Shown here one piece after another: positions 1 to 8,977 of a stretch of DNA of 22,616 nucleotides. The stretch covers positions 1 through 22,616 of IMG/VR virus record IMGVR_UViG_3300004463_000027; one strand, written 5' to 3'. The translations under genes were made by a program, and so were the position numbers. A model generated the notes under the pieces. That model had not been told where the DNA came from. It did not search any database and saw only the letters and a program-made list of their open reading frames with translations. This stretch comes from a virus. Within the stretch, counting starts at the first letter, position 1, and each line of letters opens with the position of its first letter.

Positions 1-552
1 TCCAACCAGGGCGGCGCCGGTTGGCTGCGCTAGGGCAATAAGAACGGAGGCGGCTGATTGCGCAGACGGCGCGACGGCAACAGGATTGCCGAGGGCGTCA
101 AAGCTCAACAACTTGTTTGCCCGTTCAGCAATTACAGGCATTTCTGTGCTAAGGCCAGAACCATCAGAGACAGGGAATGTGATTGCACGGCCGAGCTTGT
201 TGTTTAACTGCTGCGTGATCATCGTCAGCTTGTCGAGTGCGTCCTCGTGCGACTCTGCCGGGAAATCGTCATTCTGAACGTAATTTGCCTCTTGTGTCTG
301 AGGGACATTACGGACGATGGTCAGCGTCTGCCCAACAGGAAGCACAGCAAGCAGCGTGACAGAGCCAGTCGGGTTACCAGTGCCGGCGACGGTGTAATCC
401 GTGTTCAGCACTAGCTCATGCTCACCCAGGCTATCAGCGCGCACAACACGAAGATGACTCGCATCCAAGAACCGGAAGCCGACAGTAAACGGCCCGGTGG
501 TGCCAGCACCAGCATACGGGCCGGACTGGTCAATGTCGGTTTCAACGGTCAT
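1..552 (-). CDS. Tail fibre/tailspike, N-terminal virion-anchoring part (partial, 3' end outside window)
   Basis: The open frame of 184 codons runs from the ATG at 550-552 to the window edge without a stop. The translation begins MTVETDIDQSGPYAGAGTTG and contains FTVGFRFLDASHLRVVRAD, LNTDYTVAGTGNPTGSVTL, LTIVRNVPQTQ and SHEDALDKLTMITQQLNNK. This is the pattern of the T7 gp17-type N-terminal domain that attaches fibres and spikes of podoviruses to the tail. The last residues visible, QPTGAALVG, resemble the linker that in many phages leads into a tailspike beta-helix, but the receptor-binding part lies outside the window, so fibre versus depolymerase spike cannot be decided. The Shine-Dalgarno sequence AGGGGAAA sits 5-12 bases upstream. 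The gene follows the internal virion protein genes, as in T7. The family call is firm. Confidence 0.85.
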   Translation of the reverse strand, partial: MTVETDIDQSGPYAGAGTTGPFTVGFRFLDASHLRVVRADSLGEHELVLNTDYTVAGTGNPTGSVTLLAVLPVGQTLTIVRNVPQTQEANYVQNDDFPAESHEDALDKLTMITQQLNNKLGRAITFPVSDGSGLSTEMPVIAERANKLLSFDALGNPVAVAPSAQSAASVLIALAQPTGAALVG

Positions 553-579
553 GGAATTTCCCCTGATGAATTTCAGGGG
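553..579 (-). promoter_or_regulatory. Leader hairpin containing the ribosome binding site of the tail fibre gene
   Basis: On the minus strand CCCCTGA (579-573), a six-base loop and TCAGGGG (566-560) form a perfect 7-bp stem that ends seven bases before the fibre ATG. The 3' arm carries the AGGGG of the Shine-Dalgarno sequence. No U-tract follows, so it is not a standard terminator. Sequestration of the ribosome binding site, or protection of a processed 5' end, is inferred. Confidence 0.5.
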
Positions 580-627
580 ATTTTACCCTTGTTGTGGCTT
601 CTATACCACAGTGGCGCTATAGCAACA

Positions 628-3180
628 CTATTGACCGATGGTTCTGCCGAAGTCTGGTGCGCGCTGAGGCGCCGATGTGCCTGGCTGCCAATAGTAGGTC
701 TGGCCAAACTCCCGCTCCTGGCGCCGCTGCATGGTATTCAGGTATCCGGGGGACATGAATTCCTGCAACTCATGCACCACCAAGTGGTCAAGCGCGGCCT
801 TCACATACCAGAGGTTGGCACCAGGAATGTTGCCCTTCACGAAGCGCACCAGCTCGGCGCCAAAGTGCGTGTCTTTGCCCTGCGCTGCCTCGACAATATT
901 CCCCTGAGTCAGCCTGAAAACCTCTTCGGCGGCGCCAACTACCGGGCCAAGGAATGCAGCAGCTGGCGAGGTTTCGTGCCGCGTTGTGCCGGAAAACAGG
1001 AAGTCCCCATAGAGGCCGAAGCCGCCGCCTTGCAGGAAGGCTTGAAGCCAGTTCTTGGCGGCATGCTTCTCGCCCCACAGCGCGCGCGGGTCTCGGCCAG
1101 CGATCAACTCCTTAACCTGCATGGCGGCGATACCCAAGCCAAGCGCCAGTGACTGATGCAGGGCCAGATAGCCAACCTTGGCGCCGGTCGTATTCTGCGC
1201 CAGGCCGCGCTGCCAGTGGCGCATGAAGGCTGCAAGTGGCGTAGTCTTGAACAGGAACACGGAGCGTGTTAGTTCCCCCTTCCATGTTCCGCGCTGTAAG
1301 CCGCCGCCAGTCGCCGCGCGCTCCAGCGCTTTAGGCGTGACGACTGCCATATCCACTTCTTCCGCCACGGCGCCAATAAGTTTCAGCGCGGCATCGCGGC
1401 GGATCTTGTCTAGCGTTGCGGTGTAAGCCGGCGATCCAGGCGATGCGCGCGTGGCCAGGTCTGGAATCATATGCTCAAGTGCAGCATCCGGCACGTTGTA
1501 AATCGAATCAGGCGTCAGGATGGTTTCATTGCCGCCCCACTTCTCAGGCGTGGCCGCGCGCCAAACAGTCCAGTCGGCTTCCGTAATGCCCTTGGACAGC
1601 AGGATCTTGTGGTCGTCAGCATCCAGAGCGGACAACGACTTTACATCACGGGTCAGATGCCCAATGCTGTCCATCATCGTGACGCCAAAAGCCCGGCGCC
1701 GCACGTCGGTAATCGCATTCAGGCCAGAAGCGCGCATAGTGGCGTGCGCCAACTTGGCAGGCACGGCAGTTGTCAGATTGTCCTCGCCCCAGCGGTTCAG
1801 ATCGCCAATCGCGGTTTCCAGTGCCAGACCGGCGCGGCGCGCTTGGCGCAACTCTTCCTTGTTGACCAGGTTCATGGCGGCCAGCTCATTACGGAATACC
1901 TGCATCACCGGCATGCGGTTCACGCGCGCCGTGTTGATGATGGTTCCCTCGTCGGCGATGGACGACACCACAGCACTACCCAAGCGCGAGGCAACCAGCC
2001 AGTTGCGGATCGCTTCAAACGCGCGCGCCATCTTCTCACTGGCCACCGGCTGCTGCTCGCCCATGACCACGTTCCAGAGATTGGTCAACTTAGCAACCTG
2101 TTCCTCGTAGCGCCCAATATGCGCCGGGTCAGTTTCCGCGGCCTCTTTCAAAGCAGTGTCGCGGAAGTATTCGAATGCTGCATTTGGATTCGGGCCGAAG
2201 ATTTCGACGGAAGCAGTATCGCGCGCCATGCCGCCAATGTGGTCCACCATGATCTGCAGCAGGCCTTTTTCGCCATAGTTCGCCTGATAGGCCATGTACG
2301 ATTCAGCATCCTTGAAGTGGATCGATCGTGCCTCGGCGTTACGGTTAGCCATCATGCCAGTGCCCTGGCGCTGACCTGGCTGCAGCTTATTGCGTCCATT
2401 AGTGGCGATCGACCGCCATGCCTCGCCAAGGAATGCGCGCACCTGGTCGTCGTTCATCAGGCGCCCGTCATCAAGCACATACTGCTTTCGGTCAAGTAGC
2501 GGCATGATATCTGCCGCCCACTTGTCGGCGCCTGCCTTGGCCACGCGAAGCTGCGCATGGTGCTGCGGAAGCGACCAGCTTTCCAACTTGCCGACCTTGC
2601 CGCCGGCGTTATTGAACTGCTGTCGCATGTCTTCCGCGGTCTTGAGCCACGCCTCGGCCGCCTTCACTACGATAGGGTCAATCCCGTCACGCTCACCAAA
2701 CACAGCCCGGGTGAACGTGGCCACGCCTTCTGTGTTCTCCAGAAAGCCAAAGAAACGCGGATCCAGTTGTTCGAACACGTCAGACAGCCGGCGCAGGTTG
2801 TCGGTACGGATGGACTGCGCCAGCGTTTCGACCGATCGGAACGATCCTTTGCCATCAGTGACAGCGGCAGTCAGTCGCTTCAATGCATCCAGCCGGCCTC
2901 CCTCCCATGCGCCAGTCTGGCGATTCAGGGCATCATGGGTTTCAATCTGGCGCTGCAGGCGGAACTTGGCCAGCCTGGCGTCAGACAGCAAATCAGCCAC
3001 AGCAGCATCAGCGGCGGCGTCCAAGCGCTGACCGTCAGACATCTGGCGCCATGCTTCCGGATCACGGCGTGCAAGCTGGTGCATCGCCTTCGAAATCTTC
3101 TCTTCGATCTTGGCGGATTCACCCTGCGTAAGTTCTCGGCCAATTGCGCGCTGCACGGCAGCTAAGCATTGTGGTTTCAT
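628..3180 (-). CDS. Large internal virion (DNA ejection) protein, 850 aa
   Basis: This is the last of three very large genes between the gp14-like gene and the tail fibre, the position occupied by gp15 and gp16 in T7-like phages. The protein is mostly predicted helical, with charged N-terminal helices (residues 1-200). A more hydrophobic stretch near residues 670-700 (VGYLALHQSLALGLGIAAMQ) could contact a membrane. The C-terminal block with NLWYVKAALDHLVVHELQEF and PGYLNTMQRR is a pattern I recall from internal proteins of other podoviruses. No enzymatic motif is visible. It probably travels in the capsid and helps build the trans-envelope conduit during infection. The start ATG directly follows the TAA of the upstream gene, so translation is probably coupled. 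The role is inferred from position and resemblance. Confidence 0.7.
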   Translation of the reverse strand: MKPQCLAAVQRAIGRELTQGESAKIEEKISKAMHQLARRDPEAWRQMSDGQRLDAAADAAVADLLSDARLAKFRLQRQIETHDALNRQTGAWEGGRLDALKRLTAAVTDGKGSFRSVETLAQSIRTDNLRRLSDVFEQLDPRFFGFLENTEGVATFTRAVFGERDGIDPIVVKAAEAWLKTAEDMRQQFNNAGGKVGKLESWSLPQHHAQLRVAKAGADKWAADIMPLLDRKQYVLDDGRLMNDDQVRAFLGEAWRSIATNGRNKLQPGQRQGTGMMANRNAEARSIHFKDAESYMAYQANYGEKGLLQIMVDHIGGMARDTASVEIFGPNPNAAFEYFRDTALKEAAETDPAHIGRYEEQVAKLTNLWNVVMGEQQPVASEKMARAFEAIRNWLVASRLGSAVVSSIADEGTIINTARVNRMPVMQVFRNELAAMNLVNKEELRQARRAGLALETAIGDLNRWGEDNLTTAVPAKLAHATMRASGLNAITDVRRRAFGVTMMDSIGHLTRDVKSLSALDADDHKILLSKGITEADWTVWRAATPEKWGGNETILTPDSIYNVPDAALEHMIPDLATRASPGSPAYTATLDKIRRDAALKLIGAVAEEVDMAVVTPKALERAATGGGLQRGTWKGELTRSVFLFKTTPLAAFMRHWQRGLAQNTTGAKVGYLALHQSLALGLGIAAMQVKELIAGRDPRALWGEKHAAKNWLQAFLQGGGFGLYGDFLFSGTTRHETSPAAAFLGPVVGAAEEVFRLTQGNIVEAAQGKDTHFGAELVRFVKGNIPGANLWYVKAALDHLVVHELQEFMSPGYLNTMQRRQEREFGQTYYWQPGTSAPQRAPDFGRTIGQ

Positions 3181-5934
3181 TTATGGTCCCATCCGTGCGG
3201 CACATGCCGCGGCTGCATTGTATCCGGGCGCATCCTCCTGCGCGGCGGCAATCCCATCATCGGAATGCTCAAGGGCCAGAGCAGCCGGCATAGACTCGCC
3301 GCCTCCCGTAGCGACATGGGCGTTTGGCTGGTCGAACAGCACTTGCTCAACCGAAGCATCCAACCCTTGGCGCGCCGCGATGTTCTGCTCGGCCTGCCTT
3401 ACTGCCGCCTCCTGCTTTGCCAGCTTCTCTGCTGCTGCCTCCTGTGTTGCGGCACTCGGCCGGCGACGAATTTCGAATTCACCGCTGTGCAGCTTCTTCA
3501 CGGTGTAGGCCGCGCCGATACCCTGCTTGGCAATGTAGGCGCGCGCCTTGGCATCCGTGTCAAAAGACTGGCCGGTGTGTGCATCCACCTCTGGATTATC
3601 CGGCTCAGCTTTTGGCGCCGGCTCTGGCTTGGGCGTTTTCACTTCGGTCCCGTCCAGCGTGGCGCGCAGCAGTTCACCGCGCGACGGCGGCAGAGTATCG
3701 AACATGCCAGCCTGACGCGGGTCGCCCAGCGCCTTGACCTTCTCGTAATAACCCTGGATCGCTTCGGCCATGGCCTTTGGAGAACGGCCTTTCTCTTGAA
3801 AGTGTTGCATCCACGCCACAGACTCAGGGCCAACACCAGAGCCGAACATGTCTTGCTGAGCCAGCCATTGCTCGAGCTTCATACCTTCTGCGCGCAGCAT
3901 GTGCGAAGTGTCGTATGCCTGCAACAGTTGCTGCTGGATGTCCAGGTCGTAGAAGTCCCCGCGCGCAATACCTTGTCGCGTTTCTGCAACAGTTGGTGCG
4001 GCCTTGACCATGGCGCTGGTCAGGTTGCGCGATAGATCATCAGTGCCTTCCACCATGCGGGCGAGTGCTGGCGAGTCGCCATAGGCTTTGTGCAGGATTC
4101 CATTGCGAAGGCGCATTTCGCCCTGCGGCGACAGTCGGCCCTCAGCATCCACAAATTCCGCGCGCTCGCCTTCCGGAACATCGCGCAGCCATTGCGTCAC
4201 GAAATCACGGAGCGAAGCAGAATTCAGGTTCCCACTAGCCGGCATCTCAGGAAGATCCGGCATCCGCTCTGAATCGACGCGCGCTTGCTCTAATGCTGAC
4301 ATGCGCAGACCCTGGCTTTCATTGGACAGGATAGCGGCCAATTTGACGTCAACAGGCGCGGTAAGCTGGCGCACCAGCACCGGCTGTGTCATGCCGTTGA
4401 TTTGCTCTTGCGTCAGGCCAAACTCGGCAGAGCGTTGTTCCAGCGCAACGCGGTACGACTCGCCGGCTCCGCTTGCATATGCCTGTTGTATTGCTGCAAC
4501 ACGTCCATTGCCGCCTACAATTTCTCCAGTAGTGGCCAGGGTAGGGGCGCCCTCTGCCATGCTTGGCGCCTCGCCGAGCCGGCCGAATTCCAGGCTACCG
4601 GCCATCTTGGTAATCTGCAGTTGCGATGCCACACGCGTGCGGTCGCGGAACTGGTTGTCTGCCTTGCCGATCGTTGCGGCCAGTGAATCAGCTTCCACCA
4701 CCATGAAGCGCACAGGCTGGCGCTGGTCGCCTACAAACACTTCGCCGTCACGCCCGACGATCTGCCCTGGCAAGTCGCGCGCTCCAAGTCCCTCCATTGC
4801 ATCCGCGGCTTGCTGCAGCTTCCGGCCGGTGAATTCCGCTTCGTCTGCCGGCGTCAGGCCGCGCGCCTCTACTTGCGCGCGCAACTCGTCCAGTTCATCC
4901 AGGACCGTACGCAGTGGCCCCTCCTCGCGCAGTGCCTGCACTACCTGCGCCTGCATGACGGAGCGGTTCGGCGCGAACTCAGCGCCATCGATGCCGGTTT
5001 GCGACAGGTCTACTTCGCGGCCGGCAATCAGGTCTTCCATGGCCTTGTTCATGGCTTGGCCATGGGCAGAGCGCGACTGTGGGTCAACTGGAACACCCGG
5101 CGCCGTGGATACCTGCAGATGCTGCTGGAGATTGGCTGCCAGCGCTTCATCGGCAAGGGATGGCGGAATAACCGGCGCCTCGCGTCCTGCCTGGTAATGC
5201 AGCAAGCCACCGAATGCCGCGCCAAGAATGGCATCGGTGATAATCTCCTGCGTGTCGAATGCCTTGTATTGCTTGGACACCTCGCCATAGCCGCGCGACT
5301 CCAGCAGTGCAGATGTTGTGCCACGCTGCGCTGCGCCCATGCCAACGTTGGAGGCAACGCCGGTTCCAATTCGGGTTGCCAAGGTCGAGCCAAACGCTGC
5401 AGGCAGCAATACGCCAGCGCCGGCAGCGGCGCCCTGAATGATACCGACCGTTGTCGCTGTAGTTGAATCGACACCTTTTTGCTCTGCTTCAACTTTGGCA
5501 GCGTAGCCTTGAATGCCGCCTACAGCCGCGGCGCCGCCCAGAGGATTGCCGCCAGCCGCCACGGTGCCGCCGATTGCCTGAGGAATCACGGTAGCCAGGC
5601 CATAGCCAAGCTGGCCAATCCTGCCCACATCAGGCCCAGGCATTAGGTAGCGCACAGACTCAGTGGTCTTGATCTGTTCGTTGCGCAGGAAGTCCTGCAC
5701 CGAAGCGCCGCCGAACAGGTCATCAATCTTGCGGGCGATCGGCATCAGCGCTGCAGTGCCACTATCAGCAGCCACCATGGCAGCCTGCGCGCCGGACTGC
5801 AGCAAGCCCAAGCCAAGCCCCTTGCCGGCGCCGGACCACAGCCCCGGGCCAAGGTCGCCAGGCTGGATAGGGTTCATCGCAGCATTCTGTCGTGCCGACT
5901 CGGCGCCGCGCGGGTCCAGGTCGAAGTAGCTCAT
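3181..5934 (-). CDS. Internal virion protein with ddrB/ParB-type domain, 917 aa
   Basis: The protein has three visible parts. Residues about 105-250 are rich in Gly and Ala with glycine-zipper-like hydrophobic segments (YGLATVIPQAIGGTVAAGG, VGIIQGAAAGAGVLLPAAFG), which suit membrane insertion. Residues about 408-560 look like the ddrB-like branch of the ParB superfamily, with FMVVEADSLAAT, DRTRVASQLQI, GEIVGGNGRVAAIQQAY (GNGR at 475-478) and LSNESQGLRMSALEQARVDS. A helical region follows, then a Pro/Lys linker near 770-790 and an Ala/Glu/Gln-rich C-terminus. The ddrB-ParB domain is known from phage and plasmid polyvalent proteins that enter a cell together with the DNA. The gene overlaps its upstream neighbour by ATGA and abuts the next gene. 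Ejection with the genome and DNA binding or protection are inferred. Confidence 0.7.
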   Translation of the reverse strand: MSYFDLDPRGAESARQNAAMNPIQPGDLGPGLWSGAGKGLGLGLLQSGAQAAMVAADSGTAALMPIARKIDDLFGGASVQDFLRNEQIKTTESVRYLMPGPDVGRIGQLGYGLATVIPQAIGGTVAAGGNPLGGAAAVGGIQGYAAKVEAEQKGVDSTTATTVGIIQGAAAGAGVLLPAAFGSTLATRIGTGVASNVGMGAAQRGTTSALLESRGYGEVSKQYKAFDTQEIITDAILGAAFGGLLHYQAGREAPVIPPSLADEALAANLQQHLQVSTAPGVPVDPQSRSAHGQAMNKAMEDLIAGREVDLSQTGIDGAEFAPNRSVMQAQVVQALREEGPLRTVLDELDELRAQVEARGLTPADEAEFTGRKLQQAADAMEGLGARDLPGQIVGRDGEVFVGDQRQPVRFMVVEADSLAATIGKADNQFRDRTRVASQLQITKMAGSLEFGRLGEAPSMAEGAPTLATTGEIVGGNGRVAAIQQAYASGAGESYRVALEQRSAEFGLTQEQINGMTQPVLVRQLTAPVDVKLAAILSNESQGLRMSALEQARVDSERMPDLPEMPASGNLNSASLRDFVTQWLRDVPEGERAEFVDAEGRLSPQGEMRLRNGILHKAYGDSPALARMVEGTDDLSRNLTSAMVKAAPTVAETRQGIARGDFYDLDIQQQLLQAYDTSHMLRAEGMKLEQWLAQQDMFGSGVGPESVAWMQHFQEKGRSPKAMAEAIQGYYEKVKALGDPRQAGMFDTLPPSRGELLRATLDGTEVKTPKPEPAPKAEPDNPEVDAHTGQSFDTDAKARAYIAKQGIGAAYTVKKLHSGEFEIRRRPSAATQEAAAEKLAKQEAAVRQAEQNIAARQGLDASVEQVLFDQPNAHVATGGGESMPAALALEHSDDGIAAAQEDAPGYNAAAACAARMGP

Positions 5935-8492
5935 TCAATCCCCTTGATCTGGCCGTACGCACTGCGCGCCGTATTCAATGGTGTGTTGAGGTCCAGCACA
6001 ATCGGACCGCTTGGGCCATTCAGGTATGCAGCGCCGTTGGTCAGCATGTAGCGCCCGGGGCCGACCGACTCCAGCCCGTAGGCTGACAAGTTGTCAAATG
6101 CCGTCCCTTTCATGTTGTTGCTGGCCATGGCCTGGTTGAATGCTGCGGCCGCGCGGTCCTTGAAATCGCTGTCGGCGATGCCCCACGGTTTCATGACCTG
6201 GCCAAGGCTGTTGTAGTTGATCAGCCCACCAGTTGCCGCGGCAGTCGCCTCTTTCGCAATTCGCGCATCCAGTGCATCCGACAGCACACCTTTCCGATTC
6301 GCGGCGCCGGCGTAGTATGCCTTAAAGGCCTGGTATGCCACTGCGTAGCCACTGGCGTCCGAGCGGAAAGCCGTGCCAACTGCATCATTGAAGGCCAGCG
6401 ACATGTCCGTTTCCTTCGGCATTGGGAACTTGCCGGGGCGTCCGTCCTGCTGTTTGTCGCCCTTGCTCGGGTTGAGAATGGCCTCGCCTTCCAGCATCAG
6501 CGCGGCAACGTTGCGAGGCTGCAGCACAACATCGGGGCCACCAAAGAACCCCGTTGCCACGGTCGCCGGCGTTTGCTTAACCAGGATCGAGCCGGCCACA
6601 GCCGTAACAGGCGAGTCAGGCGCCAGTTGTCCCATGACCGAGTTATAGGCGCGCGTGTCACCAGCCAGTCCAGTGCGCACCTGGTCCAGATACTGCAGCT
6701 TGGCCTGCGTTGGCATGGCATGGAGCGCCATGGACATCTGTGCCGCCTCTCCGTTGGAAAGGATTCGGTATGGAGTGTTGTAATCTTGCGACATCATATT
6801 AGCCACGCCGATGCGCTGGTTGAGCTGTGCGCCGAGTTGGTCAGTCTTGGACATGTCGATAGGTGCCGCACGTGTCAGGCTGTTGCGCTGCGCGAACAAG
6901 ATCGGGTCATCCTGGCGCTGCTTCACAACCTGTTGCGCGGCCTGCAGTCGTACATTCTGGCGCGCATCGGCAGCAGCATAGCCAACACCCTCCGGTGGTT
7001 TGGATGCGGCCAGCGTTGCGGCAATCTGCGCATCCGTCTGGCCGGCGAAGTTCTGGATATCCACCGCCATATCGCGGCCACCCTTGTACGCCGCCGCCTT
7101 GATCGGGCCTTCGATCGGACCGTAGCTCTGCGCGAAGTATTCTGGCGTCAGGTTGAACGGATCCACCTTGCCATCCTTGTGCATGGCCAGCGCGTCACCC
7201 AGCAGGCGGTCGGCATCTCCCTTGCGCTGCGCCTGCCCCTGGCTCACCAGACGCTGAGCCTCATCGATCAACTGATATTGCTGGTGCTGGTCGAGCGCGG
7301 CGAAGGTCTTCGGAATGTTGTCAGAAAATGACAGTCCAGCATTGGCAGTCAGTTGCGGCTGCGTGGCTGCCTCGCCGGCGCCGGCCTTGGCCGTGATCGA
7401 CTTCACATAGTTCTGTGTCTCGGCAGGCAGGTTCGCTAGCCAGTTATCGCCGCCCTTCTCGATGGCTTTGCGCGTGGCGCCCGGACCAGCGTTGTAAGCT
7501 GCAAGTGCCTTGGAAACATCACCACCGAAAGTGTCCAGTTGCTTGGCGAAGTAAGCCGATCCAAGCGCCTTGTTGTACTCGGCATCCGTGCGCAGGCGCT
7601 TTTCATCCCACGGCAGGCCGGCCAGTTCAGCGGCCTCCGGTCCAGTTGCAGGCATGATCTGCGCAATGCCGATAGCGCCAGCACTAGAGGTGATTGGCTG
7701 GCCAGCAGCATCAGTCTGCCGGCCACCAGATTCCTGATTCAGCAAGGCGGCAAACAATGCATCACGGTTCGGCTCTGCGACGGCTGGTGCGGCGCCGGCC
7801 TGCGGCTTCACGCGCGAGGCAATGAATGCTGCCGGGTCGCGTTTCATCTGCCCATACTCGACGGAGCGCGCGGCGTCCTTCAGGTAGGCCATGGCGATTT
7901 CTGCCCGCTTGCCTTCAGGAATGCGCGACTGCGCGGAGATGGCGGCAATGCGGCGCTGCGTCACCTCGTCAAAGCGGTCAGGCGAAGTCTCCAGCACCTT
8001 GTTGTCGGCGTCCATGCCAAGTTTGGTATCGGCTACGACCTTCTCAGTGGTCGCGCGGTCCTGGTGGCTGAACAAGTCCTGGTCGATTCGCGAGCGCATG
8101 CGTTCCGCGTGCTGGTCGAACCACATACGGGATTTCTCGGTCGGCAGCGCTTTAGATTGCTCTTCCTTCCACTTCTTGAACTCAGAATCCGAGGTCTTGC
8201 GCAGATCTTCTCCACCTACCTGCCAGCCCTGTTTGAGCTCGGTCGTGCGCTGATTCCAGAAGGCGTCACCCTCCGATAGCGCATTGGCAGCCGATAGGGC
8301 GGCCTGATCTTCCTGTTTCTGCTCATCAAGGCGCCTGTTCCGCTCGTCAACAGCCATCATGGATTCCGCTGCGCCAGCAATACCTCTCCCCAGCGCCGAT
8401 AAGCCCTGTCCCTCTGAAAGGTTCACGCGCGCCACGCCGACAGTATTGCCAGATGGGCCGATGCGACGTTCGTAGGTTGGAATGCCAGCCAT
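5931..8492 (-). CDS. Internal virion protein with lytic transglycosylase (SLT) domain, 853 aa
   Basis: Residues about 243-366 form a soluble lytic transglycosylase domain that cleaves peptidoglycan glycan strands. The catalytic Glu is E254 in LLNQESGGRQ, followed by SAGAIGIAQIMPATG and the ALAAYNAGPGAT motif. In podoviruses such a domain is carried in the capsid and opens the cell wall for DNA entry; in T7 it sits at the N-terminus of gp16. Here it follows about 240 helical, charged residues and precedes some 490 residues without a recognisable domain. The gene starts just after the gp14-like gene and overlaps the next gene by four bases (ATGA), giving a cassette of three ejection proteins. 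The domain call is firm; placement in the virion interior is by family and context. Confidence 0.9.
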   Translation of the reverse strand: MAGIPTYERRIGPSGNTVGVARVNLSEGQGLSALGRGIAGAAESMMAVDERNRRLDEQKQEDQAALSAANALSEGDAFWNQRTTELKQGWQVGGEDLRKTSDSEFKKWKEEQSKALPTEKSRMWFDQHAERMRSRIDQDLFSHQDRATTEKVVADTKLGMDADNKVLETSPDRFDEVTQRRIAAISAQSRIPEGKRAEIAMAYLKDAARSVEYGQMKRDPAAFIASRVKPQAGAAPAVAEPNRDALFAALLNQESGGRQTDAAGQPITSSAGAIGIAQIMPATGPEAAELAGLPWDEKRLRTDAEYNKALGSAYFAKQLDTFGGDVSKALAAYNAGPGATRKAIEKGGDNWLANLPAETQNYVKSITAKAGAGEAATQPQLTANAGLSFSDNIPKTFAALDQHQQYQLIDEAQRLVSQGQAQRKGDADRLLGDALAMHKDGKVDPFNLTPEYFAQSYGPIEGPIKAAAYKGGRDMAVDIQNFAGQTDAQIAATLAASKPPEGVGYAAADARQNVRLQAAQQVVKQRQDDPILFAQRNSLTRAAPIDMSKTDQLGAQLNQRIGVANMMSQDYNTPYRILSNGEAAQMSMALHAMPTQAKLQYLDQVRTGLAGDTRAYNSVMGQLAPDSPVTAVAGSILVKQTPATVATGFFGGPDVVLQPRNVAALMLEGEAILNPSKGDKQQDGRPGKFPMPKETDMSLAFNDAVGTAFRSDASGYAVAYQAFKAYYAGAANRKGVLSDALDARIAKEATAAATGGLINYNSLGQVMKPWGIADSDFKDRAAAAFNQAMASNNMKGTAFDNLSAYGLESVGPGRYMLTNGAAYLNGPSGPIVLDLNTPLNTARSAYGQIKGIE

Positions 8493-8494
8493 GC

Positions 8495-8977
8495 TTATTT
8501 ACCTCCGATTGCCGTGGTAGTTGCTGCCTTCGGTGCATTGCGGGCGCCATATGCCCCAGCAGCAGCCTGAGCCAGGGAGCCAACAGCCGATAGATAACCA
8601 GCAGACTTCCCAGATTTCCCACTGGCACGCGACGCTGCGGCTTGACTGCGAAGGCCCGATACTCGATTCCCGCCTTCATATCGGATTTGCATTGCATCAG
8701 CCTCAGCGTTAAACAGCGACTGACGGAGCAAATCAGCAGCAGAGCCATTGAGTTGTGCCCCGGATTCGGCGCCGGCAGCAATCTGTGTGCCAATAGCCTG
8801 ACGAGCGCGCGCGCGCTGCTCATCCTCTTGAGTTGAGGCGATTTGCGCTGCTTGCTTGGCATTTTCCTCGCCCTGGGCGGCCTCATAGTTCCCCATGGCC
8901 TCTGCGGCTTGCCCTTGGCGAACCATGCCAATAACGTTCAGCGCCAGGCCGCCAACTGCAATAGCTGCGAATGTCAT
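8495..8977 (-). CDS. gp14-like internal virion protein, 160 aa
   Basis: The protein begins with a hydrophobic segment (MTFAAIAVGGLALNVIGMV) followed by a long Ala/Gln/Glu-rich helical stretch (QGQAAEAMGNYEAAQGEEN, QRARARQAIGTQIAAGAE) and a Gly/Ala/Ser-rich C-terminus. This design, and the position immediately before the large internal protein genes, match T7 gp14, the small ejection protein that inserts into the outer membrane. T7 gp14 is somewhat longer at 196 residues. The start overlaps the end of the cupin-like gene by ATGA (8974-8977), so the two are probably coupled. Assignment rests on context and composition more than on residue-level similarity. Confidence 0.7.
   Translation of the reverse strand: MTFAAIAVGGLALNVIGMVRQGQAAEAMGNYEAAQGEENAKQAAQIASTQEDEQRARARQAIGTQIAAGAESGAQLNGSAADLLRQSLFNAEADAMQIRYEGGNRVSGLRSQAAASRASGKSGKSAGYLSAVGSLAQAAAGAYGARNAPKAATTTAIGGK

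Noticed and set aside
1-552. Possible diversity-generating retroelement linked to the fibre, as in BPP-1
   Set aside because: No reverse transcriptase or template/variable repeat pair is visible in the window; the fibre C-terminus, where a variable repeat would be, lies outside.
418-2499. Long plus-strand frames (244 and 342 codons)
   Set aside because: They lie antisense to the fibre and 850-residue internal protein genes, have no recognisable domains and lack convincing ribosome binding sites; they are consequences of the G+C-rich codon pattern.
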